From Marinimicrobium koreense (GTDB lineage: Bacteria > Pseudomonadota > Gammaproteobacteria > Pseudomonadales > Cellvibrionaceae): DNA of 64,000 bases. The stretch's first letter is position 1, and every line of letters begins with the position of its first letter. A program made the translations under genes and the position numbers. The notes below the pieces were generated by a model that made no database searches, was not told the origin of the DNA, and was given only the letters and a program-made list of their open reading frames with translations. The stretch lies in NCBI RefSeq assembly GCF_003762925.1, contig NZ_RJUK01000001.1:992001-1056000 (forward strand), in the 5' to 3' direction. This document shows, piece after piece, positions 44,616-53,370 of the stretch.

Positions 44616-44905
44616 TGGCCGAGAGCCGCTGGCAGGTTTACATCATTCTCGGTGACGATGGCCGGTACTACACCGGCATCACCACCGATGTGGTACGCCG
44701 CTGGAAGGAGCACAGCGGCGGACCCCGTGGAGCCCGCTATTTTCGCGGTCGCCAGCCCCACCGGTTATGCTTTCTGGAACATCATCCCGACCGCTCCAGT
44801 GCCAGTCGACGGGAGTACGCCATCAAGCAGCTGTCGCGCGCCGCCAAAGAACAACTGATCGCCAGCGCACCCGCTCCGGCCGTCGATCCGGAGGCCGCCG
44901 AATGA
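44612..44905 (+). CDS. GIY-YIG nuclease superfamily protein (YhbQ/UPF0213-like)
   Basis: A 97-residue single-domain GIY-YIG protein. The motif appears as VYIILGDDGRYYTGITTD, followed by the Arg in VVRRWKEH and the Glu in EYAIKQLSR, which completes the usual active-site set. YhbQ-like proteins have been linked to DNA repair or RNA processing, but the biochemical role is unclear. The start overlaps the batD stop (44612-44615) and the end overlaps the DTW gene, so translation is coupled across three genes. Confidence 0.88.
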   Translation: MMAESRWQVYIILGDDGRYYTGITTDVVRRWKEHSGGPRGARYFRGRQPHRLCFLEHHPDRSSASRREYAIKQLSRAAKEQLIASAPAPAVDPEAAE

Positions 44906-45504
44906 GCCGTGCCCTCTGCCCCCGTTGCGAGCGTCCGGAGCGGGCCTGTATCTGCCACTGGGTTCGACCGATCGACAACGGCGTATCCCTGCTGATTCTG
45001 CAACACCCTGACGAAGCCCATCGGGCCAAAAACAGCGCCCGCCTGTTGGACCTCAGCCTGCAGAACAGTCAGCGGGTGGTGGGAGAACAGTGGTCCGATG
45101 CCGCTCTGGGGGAACTGCTGAACCGGGCCGACGAATCGATACTGCTCTACCCGGAGACCGACGATCTACCCGCCCCCCGGTATCCGGACCCGAACGACCT
45201 TACCGAGCGAAACGATACCGGGCCGCGACGCCAGCTTGTGGTGCTCGATGCCACCTGGCGCAAGAGCCGCAAGATGCTCTACCTCAACCCGCCACTGCAC
45301 GCACTGCCCAGGTTGGCCCTGACCGATACGCCACCATCGCGCTATCGAATTCGTCGGGCGCGCAAGCCCGGTCAGCTCTCCACCCTGGAAGCCTGCTGTT
45401 ACGCACTGGCGCATCTGGAGGGCGAGCGCGTAGACTATGAGCCTTTACTCGACGCTTTTGACGGCTTCAACGACCAGCAACTCGCGTTTCGACCCAAGCC
45501 GTAA
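44902..45504 (+). CDS. DTW-domain tRNA-uridine aminocarboxypropyltransferase
   Basis: A 200-residue DTW-domain protein. It has an N-terminal zinc-ribbon-like CPRCERPERACICHW, and the DTW-type motif is LDATWRKSRKML. Characterised relatives (TapT/YfiP) transfer the 3-amino-3-carboxypropyl group from SAM to uridine in the tRNA variable region. I chose the ATG at 44902 that overlaps the previous stop (ATGA); the longer frame is not supported. It is followed after 26 bases by the M16C protease gene. Confidence 0.87.
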   Translation: MSRALCPRCERPERACICHWVRPIDNGVSLLILQHPDEAHRAKNSARLLDLSLQNSQRVVGEQWSDAALGELLNRADESILLYPETDDLPAPRYPDPNDLTERNDTGPRRQLVVLDATWRKSRKMLYLNPPLHALPRLALTDTPPSRYRIRRARKPGQLSTLEACCYALAHLEGERVDYEPLLDAFDGFNDQQLAFRPKP

Positions 45505-45530
45505 ACCGATACCGGAGATTGTGAAACTTT

Positions 45531-48467
45531 ATGACCCACACCAGCCATGCCGCCTTTGAGCACCTGCGCAGCCAGACCATCGACTCCCTGAATCTGCGGG
45601 TGGAGGAGTACCAGCACAAAGTGACCGGTGCTCAGCACATCCATCTCGCCAGCGACAACCCGGAGAACGTCTTTCTGGTCGCCCTGCGCACCGTGCCCCA
45701 GGACTCGCGCGGGGTCGCCCACATTCTCGAACACACCGCGCTCTGTGGCAGCGAAAAGTACCCGGTACGCGATCCGTTTTTCATGATGATCCGCCGGTCC
45801 CTGAACACCTTCATGAACGCCTTCACCAGTCCGGACTGGACCGCCTACCCCTTCGCCAGCCAGAACCGCAAGGACTTCGACAACCTGCTGGATGTGTACC
45901 TGGATGCGGTGTTTTTCTCCCGCCTGGACGAGCTGGACTTTGCCCAGGAAGGTCATCGCCTGGAGTTCAAGGAACCGGATAACCCCGATTCCCCGCTGAC
46001 GTTCAAAGGTGTGGTGTTCAATGAAATGAAAGGCGCCATGAGCTCGGTGCCCGCACAACTGTGGCAGTCGCTGTGTCGCTACCTGTTTCCGACCACCACC
46101 TATCACCACAACAGCGGTGGCGATCCGGAACACATCCCGGACCTGACCTACGAACAACTCCAGCAGTTCTATCGCACCCATTACCATCCGAGCAATGCGA
46201 TCTTCATGACCTATGGCGATATTCCGGCGGCGGAGCATCAGGCCAAGTTTGAAGCCAAAGCTTTGCACCGTTTCAAGCGCCTGGATGATGTCATTGCCGT
46301 AGGCGAAGAGAAGCGCTACCACGCCCCCATCGCGGTGGAAGAGGCCTACCCGCTGGAGGAAGGCGAAGACCCGACCCACAAAACCCATGTCGTCATGGGT
46401 TGGCTGCTGGGCAATATCACCGACCTGGATCAAACCCTAGAAAGCCAACTGATGACCGCCGTCCTGCTGGACAATAGCGCTTCTCCCCTGCTGCACGCCC
46501 TGGAAACGTCCGACCTAGGACAGGCGCCCTCTCCACTGTGCGGACTGGATGACTCCCAGTACGAGCTGGCTTTCGGCTGTGGCCTGGAAGGCTGCCAGTT
46601 GGAGAAGGTCCCGGAGGTGGAGCAGTTGATTCTCGGTACCCTGGAGCGGGTGGCCGAAGAGGGCGTACCCCAGGAGCTGATTGACAGCGCACTGCACCAG
46701 TTGGAATTGCAGCAGCGCGAAGTCGGCGGAGACGGTTTCCCTTACGGCCTGCAACTGATCATGAACAGCCTGCCCGCCGCCACCCACCGAGCTGACCCCA
46801 TTGCCCTGCTCGACCTGGATTCAGCGTTGGTGAAACTGCGGGAAAAAGTCAAAGACCCGGATTTCATTCCCTCGCTGGTGCGTCGCTGGTTGCTCGACAA
46901 CCCTCACCGCCTGCGCCTGACCCTGCGCCCGGACAGCCAATTCACCCGCCGGGCCCAGGAGGCCGAGCAAAAACGTCTGGCCGATATCAACGCCAAGCTC
47001 ACTGACGACGACCGCCAGTGGATAGTGCAGCGCGCCAAGGCCCTGCAGGAGCGCCAAGTACAGAAAGACGACGACAGCATCCTGCCCAAGGTCGGCCTGG
47101 AAGACATTCCCAAGACCATGGCGTATGTGGAAGGCAGCCGGGAAACCCTCGACCCGAAGAACCCCGCCAGCGACCCGCTGCGCCGCTACGGCGCCGGCAC
47201 CAACGGCCTGGTGTATGAACAGGTCACCTGCAAACTGCCTGACATCAGCGAGGAGGAGCAGCCGCTGCTGCCGCTCTACTGCAACGCCCTGACCGAAGTC
47301 GGCCTGGGCAACCTCGATTACCTCGAGGCTCAACGCTGGCAGGCAAGCGCCGTGGGGGGTATCAGCGCCTCGGCGACGGTGCGTGGCACCACCGATGATG
47401 TTCAGAACATTGATGCCTATTTTTCGCTGGGCTCCAAGGCACTGAACCGCAATGCCGGGGCCATGAACGAACTGCTGCGCGCGACCCTGACCCAACCGCG
47501 TTTCGATGAGCACAACCGGCTGAAAGAATTGGTGTCGCAGATGCGCGCCCGCCGCGAACAGAGCATCACCGGCAACGGCCACAGCCTGGCCATGCTGGCC
47601 GCCTGCGCCGGCATGGCCCCGTCGGCTCGCCTGACCCACCGGATTGGCGGCCTGGAAGGCATCGCCCACCTGAAGCGGCTTGATCAGGCCCTTAAAGACG
47701 GCGAATCCCTGAAAGCCTACGCCGCGCAACTGGAGGGCATTCACGCCCGCCTGCGGGTCGCACCAAGGGAGTTTCTGCTGATTGGTGAACCCCATCAGCT
47801 CGACGAGCTGCGCGACACCGTGCAGTCGCACTGGCCCAGCGAGCCGCCGGTGGCCGACTTCCGCTCCTTCGGACTGCCCGCCGTTCACGAGCCCGTACGC
47901 GAAGGCTGGCTGACCAACACCCAGGTCAACTTCTGTGCCCAAGCCTACCCGACGGTGCCCTCGGAGCACCCGGACGCAGCCGCCCTGACGGTGCTGGCCG
48001 GCTTCCTGCGCAACGGTTATCTGCACCGCACCATTCGCGAACAGGGCGGCGCCTACGGCGGCGGTGCCAGCCAGGACAACAATATCGCGGCCTTCCGGTT
48101 CTTCTCCTACCGCGACCCCCGCCTGGCGGATACCCTGAAGGATTTCGAGGCGGCGGTGGATTGGCTGTTGTCCAGCGAACACGAATGGCAGCCGTTGGAG
48201 GAGGCGATTCTGGGGGTGGTCAGCAGCCTGGACAAGCCGGCTTCTCCGGCAGGCGAGGCCCGTCAGACGTATCAGGCGGAGTTGTTTGGCCGCACCCGGG
48301 AGAAACGCGAGACTTTCCGCAACCGGGTCCTGGGCGTCACCCTGGCCGATATCCAACGCGTGGCCAATGAGTACCTGAAACCAGAACGGGCCAGCACGGC
48401 GGTGGTCAGTCACAGCGGAGAACGAGCGGTCCTAGAAAGCCTGGGCTTGGAGTTGCGTGAGCTTTAA
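45531..48467 (+). CDS. M16C insulinase-family metallopeptidase (PreP-like)
   Basis: A 978-residue zinc metallopeptidase with four inverzincin-like domains, resembling presequence protease PreP. The inverted zinc motif HxxEH is at residues 64-68 (HILEH), and the distal Glu lies in the region FKGVVFNEMKGAMSS. The C-terminal half has the QGGAYGGGAS motif of the last domain. Bacterial relatives degrade short peptides. There is no signal peptide, so the enzyme is probably cytosolic. It ends in front of a 623-bp gap with palindromes. Confidence 0.92.
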   Translation: MTHTSHAAFEHLRSQTIDSLNLRVEEYQHKVTGAQHIHLASDNPENVFLVALRTVPQDSRGVAHILEHTALCGSEKYPVRDPFFMMIRRSLNTFMNAFTSPDWTAYPFASQNRKDFDNLLDVYLDAVFFSRLDELDFAQEGHRLEFKEPDNPDSPLTFKGVVFNEMKGAMSSVPAQLWQSLCRYLFPTTTYHHNSGGDPEHIPDLTYEQLQQFYRTHYHPSNAIFMTYGDIPAAEHQAKFEAKALHRFKRLDDVIAVGEEKRYHAPIAVEEAYPLEEGEDPTHKTHVVMGWLLGNITDLDQTLESQLMTAVLLDNSASPLLHALETSDLGQAPSPLCGLDDSQYELAFGCGLEGCQLEKVPEVEQLILGTLERVAEEGVPQELIDSALHQLELQQREVGGDGFPYGLQLIMNSLPAATHRADPIALLDLDSALVKLREKVKDPDFIPSLVRRWLLDNPHRLRLTLRPDSQFTRRAQEAEQKRLADINAKLTDDDRQWIVQRAKALQERQVQKDDDSILPKVGLEDIPKTMAYVEGSRETLDPKNPASDPLRRYGAGTNGLVYEQVTCKLPDISEEEQPLLPLYCNALTEVGLGNLDYLEAQRWQASAVGGISASATVRGTTDDVQNIDAYFSLGSKALNRNAGAMNELLRATLTQPRFDEHNRLKELVSQMRARREQSITGNGHSLAMLAACAGMAPSARLTHRIGGLEGIAHLKRLDQALKDGESLKAYAAQLEGIHARLRVAPREFLLIGEPHQLDELRDTVQSHWPSEPPVADFRSFGLPAVHEPVREGWLTNTQVNFCAQAYPTVPSEHPDAAALTVLAGFLRNGYLHRTIREQGGAYGGGASQDNNIAAFRFFSYRDPRLADTLKDFEAAVDWLLSSEHEWQPLEEAILGVVSSLDKPASPAGEARQTYQAELFGRTREKRETFRNRVLGVTLADIQRVANEYLKPERASTAVVSHSGERAVLESLGLELREL

Positions 48468-48521
48468 TCAAACACCCTTCAGGCATTAGATAGGGTCTTT
48501 GTTGCTTCGCGACCGGGCCGC

Positions 48522-48617
48522 GAAGCGGAGACCCTTTCAAGACACGCCGTAAACCCATCCCTGGGGGCTCGACGCGCGGAGTCCCTCCGCTTACGGTCTT
48601 GAAAGGGTCTCCGCTTC
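48522..48617 (-). repeat. Palindromic repeat, copy C (subfamily II, locus 2)
   Basis: The outer stem pairs 48522-48543 with 48596-48617 (22 bp, perfect); the small hairpin is at 48554-48565 and the core TTTACGGCGTGTC on the minus strand at 48541-48553. The interior is the same as copy B. A second hairpin (48504-48511 with 48519-48526) partly overlaps its left arm, so alternative folding is possible. Confidence 0.88.
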
Positions 48618-48655
48618 ACGTCCCTCAGTGCAGTAACCGAACTTGTGTGGTCTTA

Positions 48656-48757
48656 GCAACGGCGGATTCGCTATGCTCCGAATCGTCGGACCGATCAGCC
48701 GTACGGGTACCACGGAAGTTTGCGTAGAGCGGATAAGCGCAGCGCATCCGCCATTGC
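48656..48757. repeat. REP-like inverted-repeat element inside locus 2
   Basis: A 102-bp element with imperfect inverted ends: GCAACGGCGGAT (48656-48667) and ATCCGCCATTGC (48746-48757). Its right part, GCGGATAAGCGCAGCGC, resembles a GCGGAT-type REP hairpin I have seen described in several proteobacteria. It accounts for most of the extra length of locus 2 relative to locus 1. No target duplication is evident. Confidence 0.6.
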
Positions 48758-48815
48758 TCAAGTTGCAGTGCGAAAGGCGCTAGTTCCCGGAACGTCACGC
48801 TGGCACCGCGGAGGC

Positions 48816-48908
48816 TGGGTAACCCCTTGCGAGACCGTCACCCGCCTGGACGACGGGTGATGAGCCTACATGGATGTATTTACGGCGTGTCTCGCAAGGG
48901 GTTACCCA
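48816..48908 (+). repeat. Palindromic repeat, copy D (subfamily I, locus 2)
   Basis: The outer stem pairs 48816-48835 with 48889-48908 (20 bp, perfect). The inner hairpin TCACCCGCC against GACGGGTGA has one mismatch; the small hairpin is TACATGGATGTA (48867-48878), with pairing kept although two base pairs differ from copy A. The core is at 48879-48891. Confidence 0.88.
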
Positions 48909-49090
48909 ACCGCAGCTCTGCATACGAAGTCCGATTAAAAAGTCCTTTCGAAAAACCGAAGGGAATTTTGGTACGGGAGCCATCGAAAACCCAAACCGCG
49001 ACCTGTTATGTAGTTTTCGACGGCAAAGTGCTTTAGGATTCCCGAGGCGATCCCAAGCCGGTAACATACGATGGTGACAACGGACTAACT

Positions 49091-49942
49091 ATGCCCCAGC
49101 CACCCCTGGAATACAGCGCCGCCACCCACGCGGGCCACAAGCGCGACAACAACGAAGACACGCTCCTGAGCCTGCCCGAGCGCGGCCTATGGCTCGTGGC
49201 CGACGGCATGGGTGGGCACGAAGCCGGCGAAGTCGCCAGCGCCATCGTCCGGGACACCCTGCTTGACCAACAACACAAAAGCCTCACCCAGGCCATTCAG
49301 GCCTCCCACCGGGCCGTACTCAAAGCCGCCGCCAATGGCGAAGGTGCGCCGGGCATGGGTTCTACCATCGTCGCCCTGCGCAGCCTCGGGGACGACTACG
49401 AAGTCGCCTGGGTCGGCGACAGCCGGGCCTACCTCTGGACCCACACCGAAGACGGCGGTCGTCTCGAGCGACTCACCACCGATCACTCCTACGTCCAGAT
49501 GCTGCTCGCCTCCGGTGTGATTGAAGAAGCGGAGGTCGAGGGCCACCCGGATAAGAACATCATCACTCAATGTCTGGGCTCCTACGAACTGCAGGAGGTC
49601 AAGGTAGACTCAGTGCGCGGCCAATGGCTGAAGGACCAGTGGATCCTGCTGTGCAGCGATGGGCTCACCGACGAATTGGATGACGAAGCCCTGGCCCGCC
49701 TTCTGTTTCGATGCCGCAGCCCGCGTGCTGCCGTCAATCGGCTGATGCGCGCCGCGTTGGACGCGGGAGGTCGCGACAATATAACCCTGCAGTTGATCCA
49801 GTCACCGCTGAGCCAGCGCTCGCGCTGGAGTACGCTGTGGCAGTGGGTGCCGCATATTACCGGTCGGCGCGGCCCGGATCTGGCCCTGTATGCCACCGCC
49901 CTGCTGTCACTGGCGTTAGTGCTCTACTGGGTGGCCCGGTAA
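49091..49942 (+). CDS. PP2C-type serine/threonine phosphatase with C-terminal anchor
   Basis: A 283-residue PPM/PP2C phosphatase. Metal-binding motifs are present: KRDNNEDT near the start, VADGMGGHEAGEVAS, GMGSTIVAL, and SDGLTDELDDE followed by GGRDNITLQLI, which hold the dinuclear Mn/Mg centre. A hydrophobic helix at the C-terminus (LALYATALLSLALVLYW) anchors it to the membrane. It overlaps the next gene by one base and so is made together with a kinase, forming an opposing phosphorylation pair. No type VI secretion genes are nearby. Confidence 0.93.
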   Translation: MPQPPLEYSAATHAGHKRDNNEDTLLSLPERGLWLVADGMGGHEAGEVASAIVRDTLLDQQHKSLTQAIQASHRAVLKAAANGEGAPGMGSTIVALRSLGDDYEVAWVGDSRAYLWTHTEDGGRLERLTTDHSYVQMLLASGVIEEAEVEGHPDKNIITQCLGSYELQEVKVDSVRGQWLKDQWILLCSDGLTDELDDEALARLLFRCRSPRAAVNRLMRAALDAGGRDNITLQLIQSPLSQRSRWSTLWQWVPHITGRRGPDLALYATALLSLALVLYWVAR

Positions 49943-52293
49943 TGCATATTCCCGGCTACCGCATCATTCGCAAAATCAACCAGGGCGGGATGTCCACCGT
50001 CTACCTTGCCATTCAACTGAGCGTGGGCCGAGAAGTTGCCTTGAAAGTCATGTCTCCGGCGCTCAATGGCGATCCGGTGTTCAGCGAACGCTTTCAGCGC
50101 GAAGCCAATATCGTCGGGCAACTGTCGCACCCTAACATCGTCTCCATCTACGATATCGGGCGTTACAAGAACCTGAACTACATCGCCATGGACTATCTGG
50201 CCGGCGGTTCCATTCACGAAAAAATGGCCTCCGGGCTGAGCACTCAGGAAGTCCTGCGAATTACTCGGGAAATCGCCGGGGCGCTGGACCACGCTCACGA
50301 GAAAGGCTATATCCACCGGGATATCAAACCCGAAAACATTCTGTTCCGCGAAGACAACTCCGCGGTATTGTCCGACTTTGGGGTCGCCAAGACCGTCAGC
50401 TCCGCCTCCCGGATGACCAACGCCGGCACGGTGGTCGGCACGCCTCATTACATGAGCCCGGAGCAGACCCGGGGAAAACCCGTGGACGGTCGCGCCGATA
50501 TTTACAGCCTGGGTGTGGTCTTTTACGAAATGCTGACCGGACAAGTGCCCTACCAGGCGGACGAAGCAGTGGCCATCGCCATCAAGCACCTGACCGCGCC
50601 CATTCCCAAGCTCCCGCCCCAGTATCAGGCGTACCAGAAGATTCTCAATCAGTTGCTCGCCAAAGACCCGGACAATCGCTTTCAGCGGGGCCGGGATGTG
50701 ATTGCGGCAATCGATGCACTGGAGGGGCCCGCCGGCCTGGGACAGACCTATTTCACCACCGCGGACTCCACCCGGGTTCAACTCCTCTCGCTGTTCCGGG
50801 CACTGTTGGCGACCACGCTCGGAGCCTTGCGAGAACAGATACGCTTGGCATGGCAGAGCCTGTGCTCGCTGCGCTGGACGCCGCGCCGCGGCCTGTACCG
50901 CCACCCACAGATCCGGGTAACCGAAATCAAGGGGCCACTGAGTCCGCCCCAGGAACACACCACTGTCATTTCCACCCAGGTGCAGCAGGCGGCGCACTAC
51001 CACAGCCTGTGGCGAGGACGCCGGTTAGTTTCCCGCACTCTGACCCTGGTGATACTGCTGACAGTCATCTGGGGTGCCTTCAGCCTGGCGTTGAACGAAT
51101 GGACACTGCCCGGTGAGCGCTGGCTGCCGGACCCGGTGCAGTCACTCGCTCGTCGCACCGCGCACTTGATCGCCCCGACACCGACCGAGCCCCGCCCCCA
51201 GCCGGTCCGCACCACCGAGATTCCCACGACTCCGCTGGTCTTGCGTCCCGAGCCCGAAACCGAGAATCAGAGCAGCACGGAAGCATTGATGGGGATGAGA
51301 CCCGAGACACCCGTGGAAACCCCGACGGCCGCCCCACCACGCTACGAACTGCGGGTCACGCCGGAGCCGGAAAACGCCCGGGTCCGCATTCTGAACATAC
51401 CGGATCGCTATTACCCGGGCATTCCCCTGTTGCCCGGGCGCTACCACATCGAAACCAGCTATGCCGGCTACGATACCGACACCCGATGGATTGAGGTGGA
51501 AGACGAGGCGGTGACGCTGCCGGTCTCCCTGCGCAAAACACCGGTGGCAGGTGCAACCTTTTACAACGAGCTCCGCGACGGCGACCGGGGGCCCGAGATG
51601 GTGATCGTTCCCGCCGGTCGTTTCACCATGGGCAGCAAACTGGACAGCCGCAGCATGCCCGAACGGAATGTCCGGATTCCCCGGGCATTCGCCATCAGCC
51701 GATTTGAAATCACCTTCGCCGACTACGACAAGTTTGCCCGGGCCACGGACCGCCCGCTGCCCGACGACGAGCGCTGGGGACGAGACAACCGGCCGGTGAT
51801 CAATGTGAGCTGGAACGATGCCCTGGCCTACGTAAACTGGCTCAGTGAGAGCACCGGCAAACGCTACCGCTTGCCGAGTGAGGCGGAGTGGGAGTACGCC
51901 GCGCGGGCGGGCACCCAAACCACTTTCTGGTGGGGAGAAGCTGGCGCCGACGCTGACGGACTCGCGAACTGCCGAAGGGGCTGCAACAGTGAGTACACCG
52001 GTCTCTTTTCCTCAAAAAGCGCACCCGTGGGTTCCTATCCGGCCAATGCCTTCGGCTTGCACAGTGTCGCGGGTAATGCGGCCGAGTGGACTCAGGACTG
52101 TTACCGGAACCACTTGCTGGAAATGCCTCAGAACGGCACGCCCCTGATCACCGAAAATTGCACCGAGCGGACTATACGCGGAGGTTCGTTTGAAGATTCG
52201 GTGGGCAATATCGCCACCCATGTTCGGCGGGGTGCGCCCACTGATTATCGGGAGAGTAACCTGGGGTTCCGGGTCGTGGTCGAGTTGTACTGA
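49942..52293 (+). CDS. Ser/Thr kinase - PEGA - FGE-like fusion
   Basis: A 783-residue membrane kinase. The cytosolic Hanks-type kinase domain (about 1-265) has GGMSTVY, the ATP Lys35, HRDIKPEN with Asp127 and DFG at 145-147. A proline-rich linker and a transmembrane helix (about 365-385) follow, then a periplasmic PEGA domain (about 466-535) and an FGE/SUMF1-like domain (about 549-783: GPEMVIVPAGRFTMGS, RLPSEAEWEYAARAG, GNAAEWTQDC, TIRGGSFEDS, SNLGFRVVV). The cysteine pair used by true formylglycine-generating enzymes is not present near HVRRGAPTDYRESN, so the domain is more likely a binding module. The start overlaps the phosphatase stop. Confidence 0.92.
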   Translation: MHIPGYRIIRKINQGGMSTVYLAIQLSVGREVALKVMSPALNGDPVFSERFQREANIVGQLSHPNIVSIYDIGRYKNLNYIAMDYLAGGSIHEKMASGLSTQEVLRITREIAGALDHAHEKGYIHRDIKPENILFREDNSAVLSDFGVAKTVSSASRMTNAGTVVGTPHYMSPEQTRGKPVDGRADIYSLGVVFYEMLTGQVPYQADEAVAIAIKHLTAPIPKLPPQYQAYQKILNQLLAKDPDNRFQRGRDVIAAIDALEGPAGLGQTYFTTADSTRVQLLSLFRALLATTLGALREQIRLAWQSLCSLRWTPRRGLYRHPQIRVTEIKGPLSPPQEHTTVISTQVQQAAHYHSLWRGRRLVSRTLTLVILLTVIWGAFSLALNEWTLPGERWLPDPVQSLARRTAHLIAPTPTEPRPQPVRTTEIPTTPLVLRPEPETENQSSTEALMGMRPETPVETPTAAPPRYELRVTPEPENARVRILNIPDRYYPGIPLLPGRYHIETSYAGYDTDTRWIEVEDEAVTLPVSLRKTPVAGATFYNELRDGDRGPEMVIVPAGRFTMGSKLDSRSMPERNVRIPRAFAISRFEITFADYDKFARATDRPLPDDERWGRDNRPVINVSWNDALAYVNWLSESTGKRYRLPSEAEWEYAARAGTQTTFWWGEAGADADGLANCRRGCNSEYTGLFSSKSAPVGSYPANAFGLHSVAGNAAEWTQDCYRNHLLEMPQNGTPLITENCTERTIRGGSFEDSVGNIATHVRRGAPTDYRESNLGFRVVVELY

Positions 52294-52332
52294 CCGTTCG
52301 GCATCGGTAGCCCCGGATAAGGGGCCGGTGCG

Positions 52333-53370
52333 TCAGGGATAGACCCGGGGTTCGGGCTCAAGATCCACACCGTACTCCGCGGCAATGGAGTGACGAATCT
52401 CTTCGGCCAGAGCCAGCACTTCCCCACCGGACGCCCGGCCCGGATTGGTCAATACCAACGCCTGATGCGCGTGCACCGCCACCGGCCCACGGGCCACGCC
52501 TTTCCACCCCGCTCGCTCGATCAGCCATCCGGCGGCAAGCTTCACATGGCGCGCATCCACCGGGTAGGACACCAGCCCGGGATGACGCACCTGCAGTTCG
52601 AGAAACTGATCCAGCCCCACCAGCGGATTCTTGAAGAAACTTCCCACATTGGGAATCTCCACCGGGTCCGGCAGTTTGCTGCGACGAATCCGGCACACCG
52701 CCTCACTCACCGCCAGCGGCGTCAGTTCCGCCATGGGTATCGCGCCCACCGCTTCTTTCAACGCCGGATAAGTCACTTTCAGATGCGGCTGCCGAGACAG
52801 TTTCAAAGTCACCGATAAAATGATGTACCGGTCCTTACCGGCCCGTTTGAACAGGCTGTCGCGATAACCGAATTCGCAGGCGTCTTTATCGAACCGATGC
52901 ACCTCACCGGTCGCCACATCCATGGCCTCCAGCTCCGAAAATACATCTTTCAGCTCCACACCGTAGGCACCAATATTCTGAATCGGCGCCGCCCCCACAG
53001 AACCCGGGATCAGCGAAAGATTTTCCAGCCCCCAGTATTCGTTCGCCAGACAATACTCAACCAGTTCATGCCAGTTTTCCCCAGCGGCCACGCGAAGCCA
53101 GCCGTGATGGCGATCTTCCTGAACCAGGGTTTTACCGGTCATGCGCATGTGCAGAACCAGGCCGGGAAAATCCTCTCGCAACACGACATTGCTACCGCCA
53201 CCGAGAATCAGAAGGGGCAGATTTCGATCCCGCGCAAACTGCCGCAACGCGGGCAGTTGCGACACATCTGTGACCTCCGCATAGTGCTGCGCTTTGGCGG
53301 GCACTGCCAGGGTGTTGTAGGGTTGAAGGCTGATATTGTCTTGTATATCCACGCGTTCCGAGTCTCTCAT
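52333..53370 (-). CDS. murB: UDP-N-acetylenolpyruvoylglucosamine reductase
   Basis: A 345-residue FAD enzyme that reduces enolpyruvyl-UDP-GlcNAc to UDP-MurNAc in peptidoglycan synthesis. Visible motifs are ILGGGSNVVLREDF, GLENLSLIPGSVGAAPIQNIGAYG, the catalytic Ser in NVGSFFKNP and the Glu near the C-terminus (GGEVLALAEEIR). Length and order match type I MurB. Its start overlaps the stop of the phosphatase gene at 53370 by one base, so the two share an mRNA. Confidence 0.96.
   Translation of the reverse strand: MRDSERVDIQDNISLQPYNTLAVPAKAQHYAEVTDVSQLPALRQFARDRNLPLLILGGGSNVVLREDFPGLVLHMRMTGKTLVQEDRHHGWLRVAAGENWHELVEYCLANEYWGLENLSLIPGSVGAAPIQNIGAYGVELKDVFSELEAMDVATGEVHRFDKDACEFGYRDSLFKRAGKDRYIILSVTLKLSRQPHLKVTYPALKEAVGAIPMAELTPLAVSEAVCRIRRSKLPDPVEIPNVGSFFKNPLVGLDQFLELQVRHPGLVSYPVDARHVKLAAGWLIERAGWKGVARGPVAVHAHQALVLTNPGRASGGEVLALAEEIRHSIAAEYGVDLEPEPRVYP

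Larger units (their letters stand above)
48468..49090. other. Gene-free gap with two palindromes and a REP-like insert
   Basis: This 623-bp stretch contains palindrome C (48522-48617), a REP-like element (48656-48757), palindrome D (48816-48908), and then about 180 bp without recognisable features before the PP2C gene at 49091. Short reading frames across it are built from repeat sequence and have no ribosome binding site that I can see. Confidence 0.75.

Noticed and set aside
48522-48908. A CRISPR array
   Set aside because: The repeats are large palindromes with variable stems, dispersed over three distant loci, and there are no evenly spaced short repeats or cas genes.
48795-49067. A 90-residue minus-strand reading frame across palindrome D
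   Set aside because: Its sequence derives from repeat DNA, its translation shows no motif, and it has no good ribosome binding site.
49091-52293. A type VI secretion regulatory pair
   Set aside because: No tss or tag genes lie within the window, so the phosphatase-kinase pair cannot be tied to secretion on context.
51590-52293. A functional sulfatase-maturing FGE domain
   Set aside because: The active-site cysteine pair is missing near the C-terminus and no sulfatase gene is adjacent.
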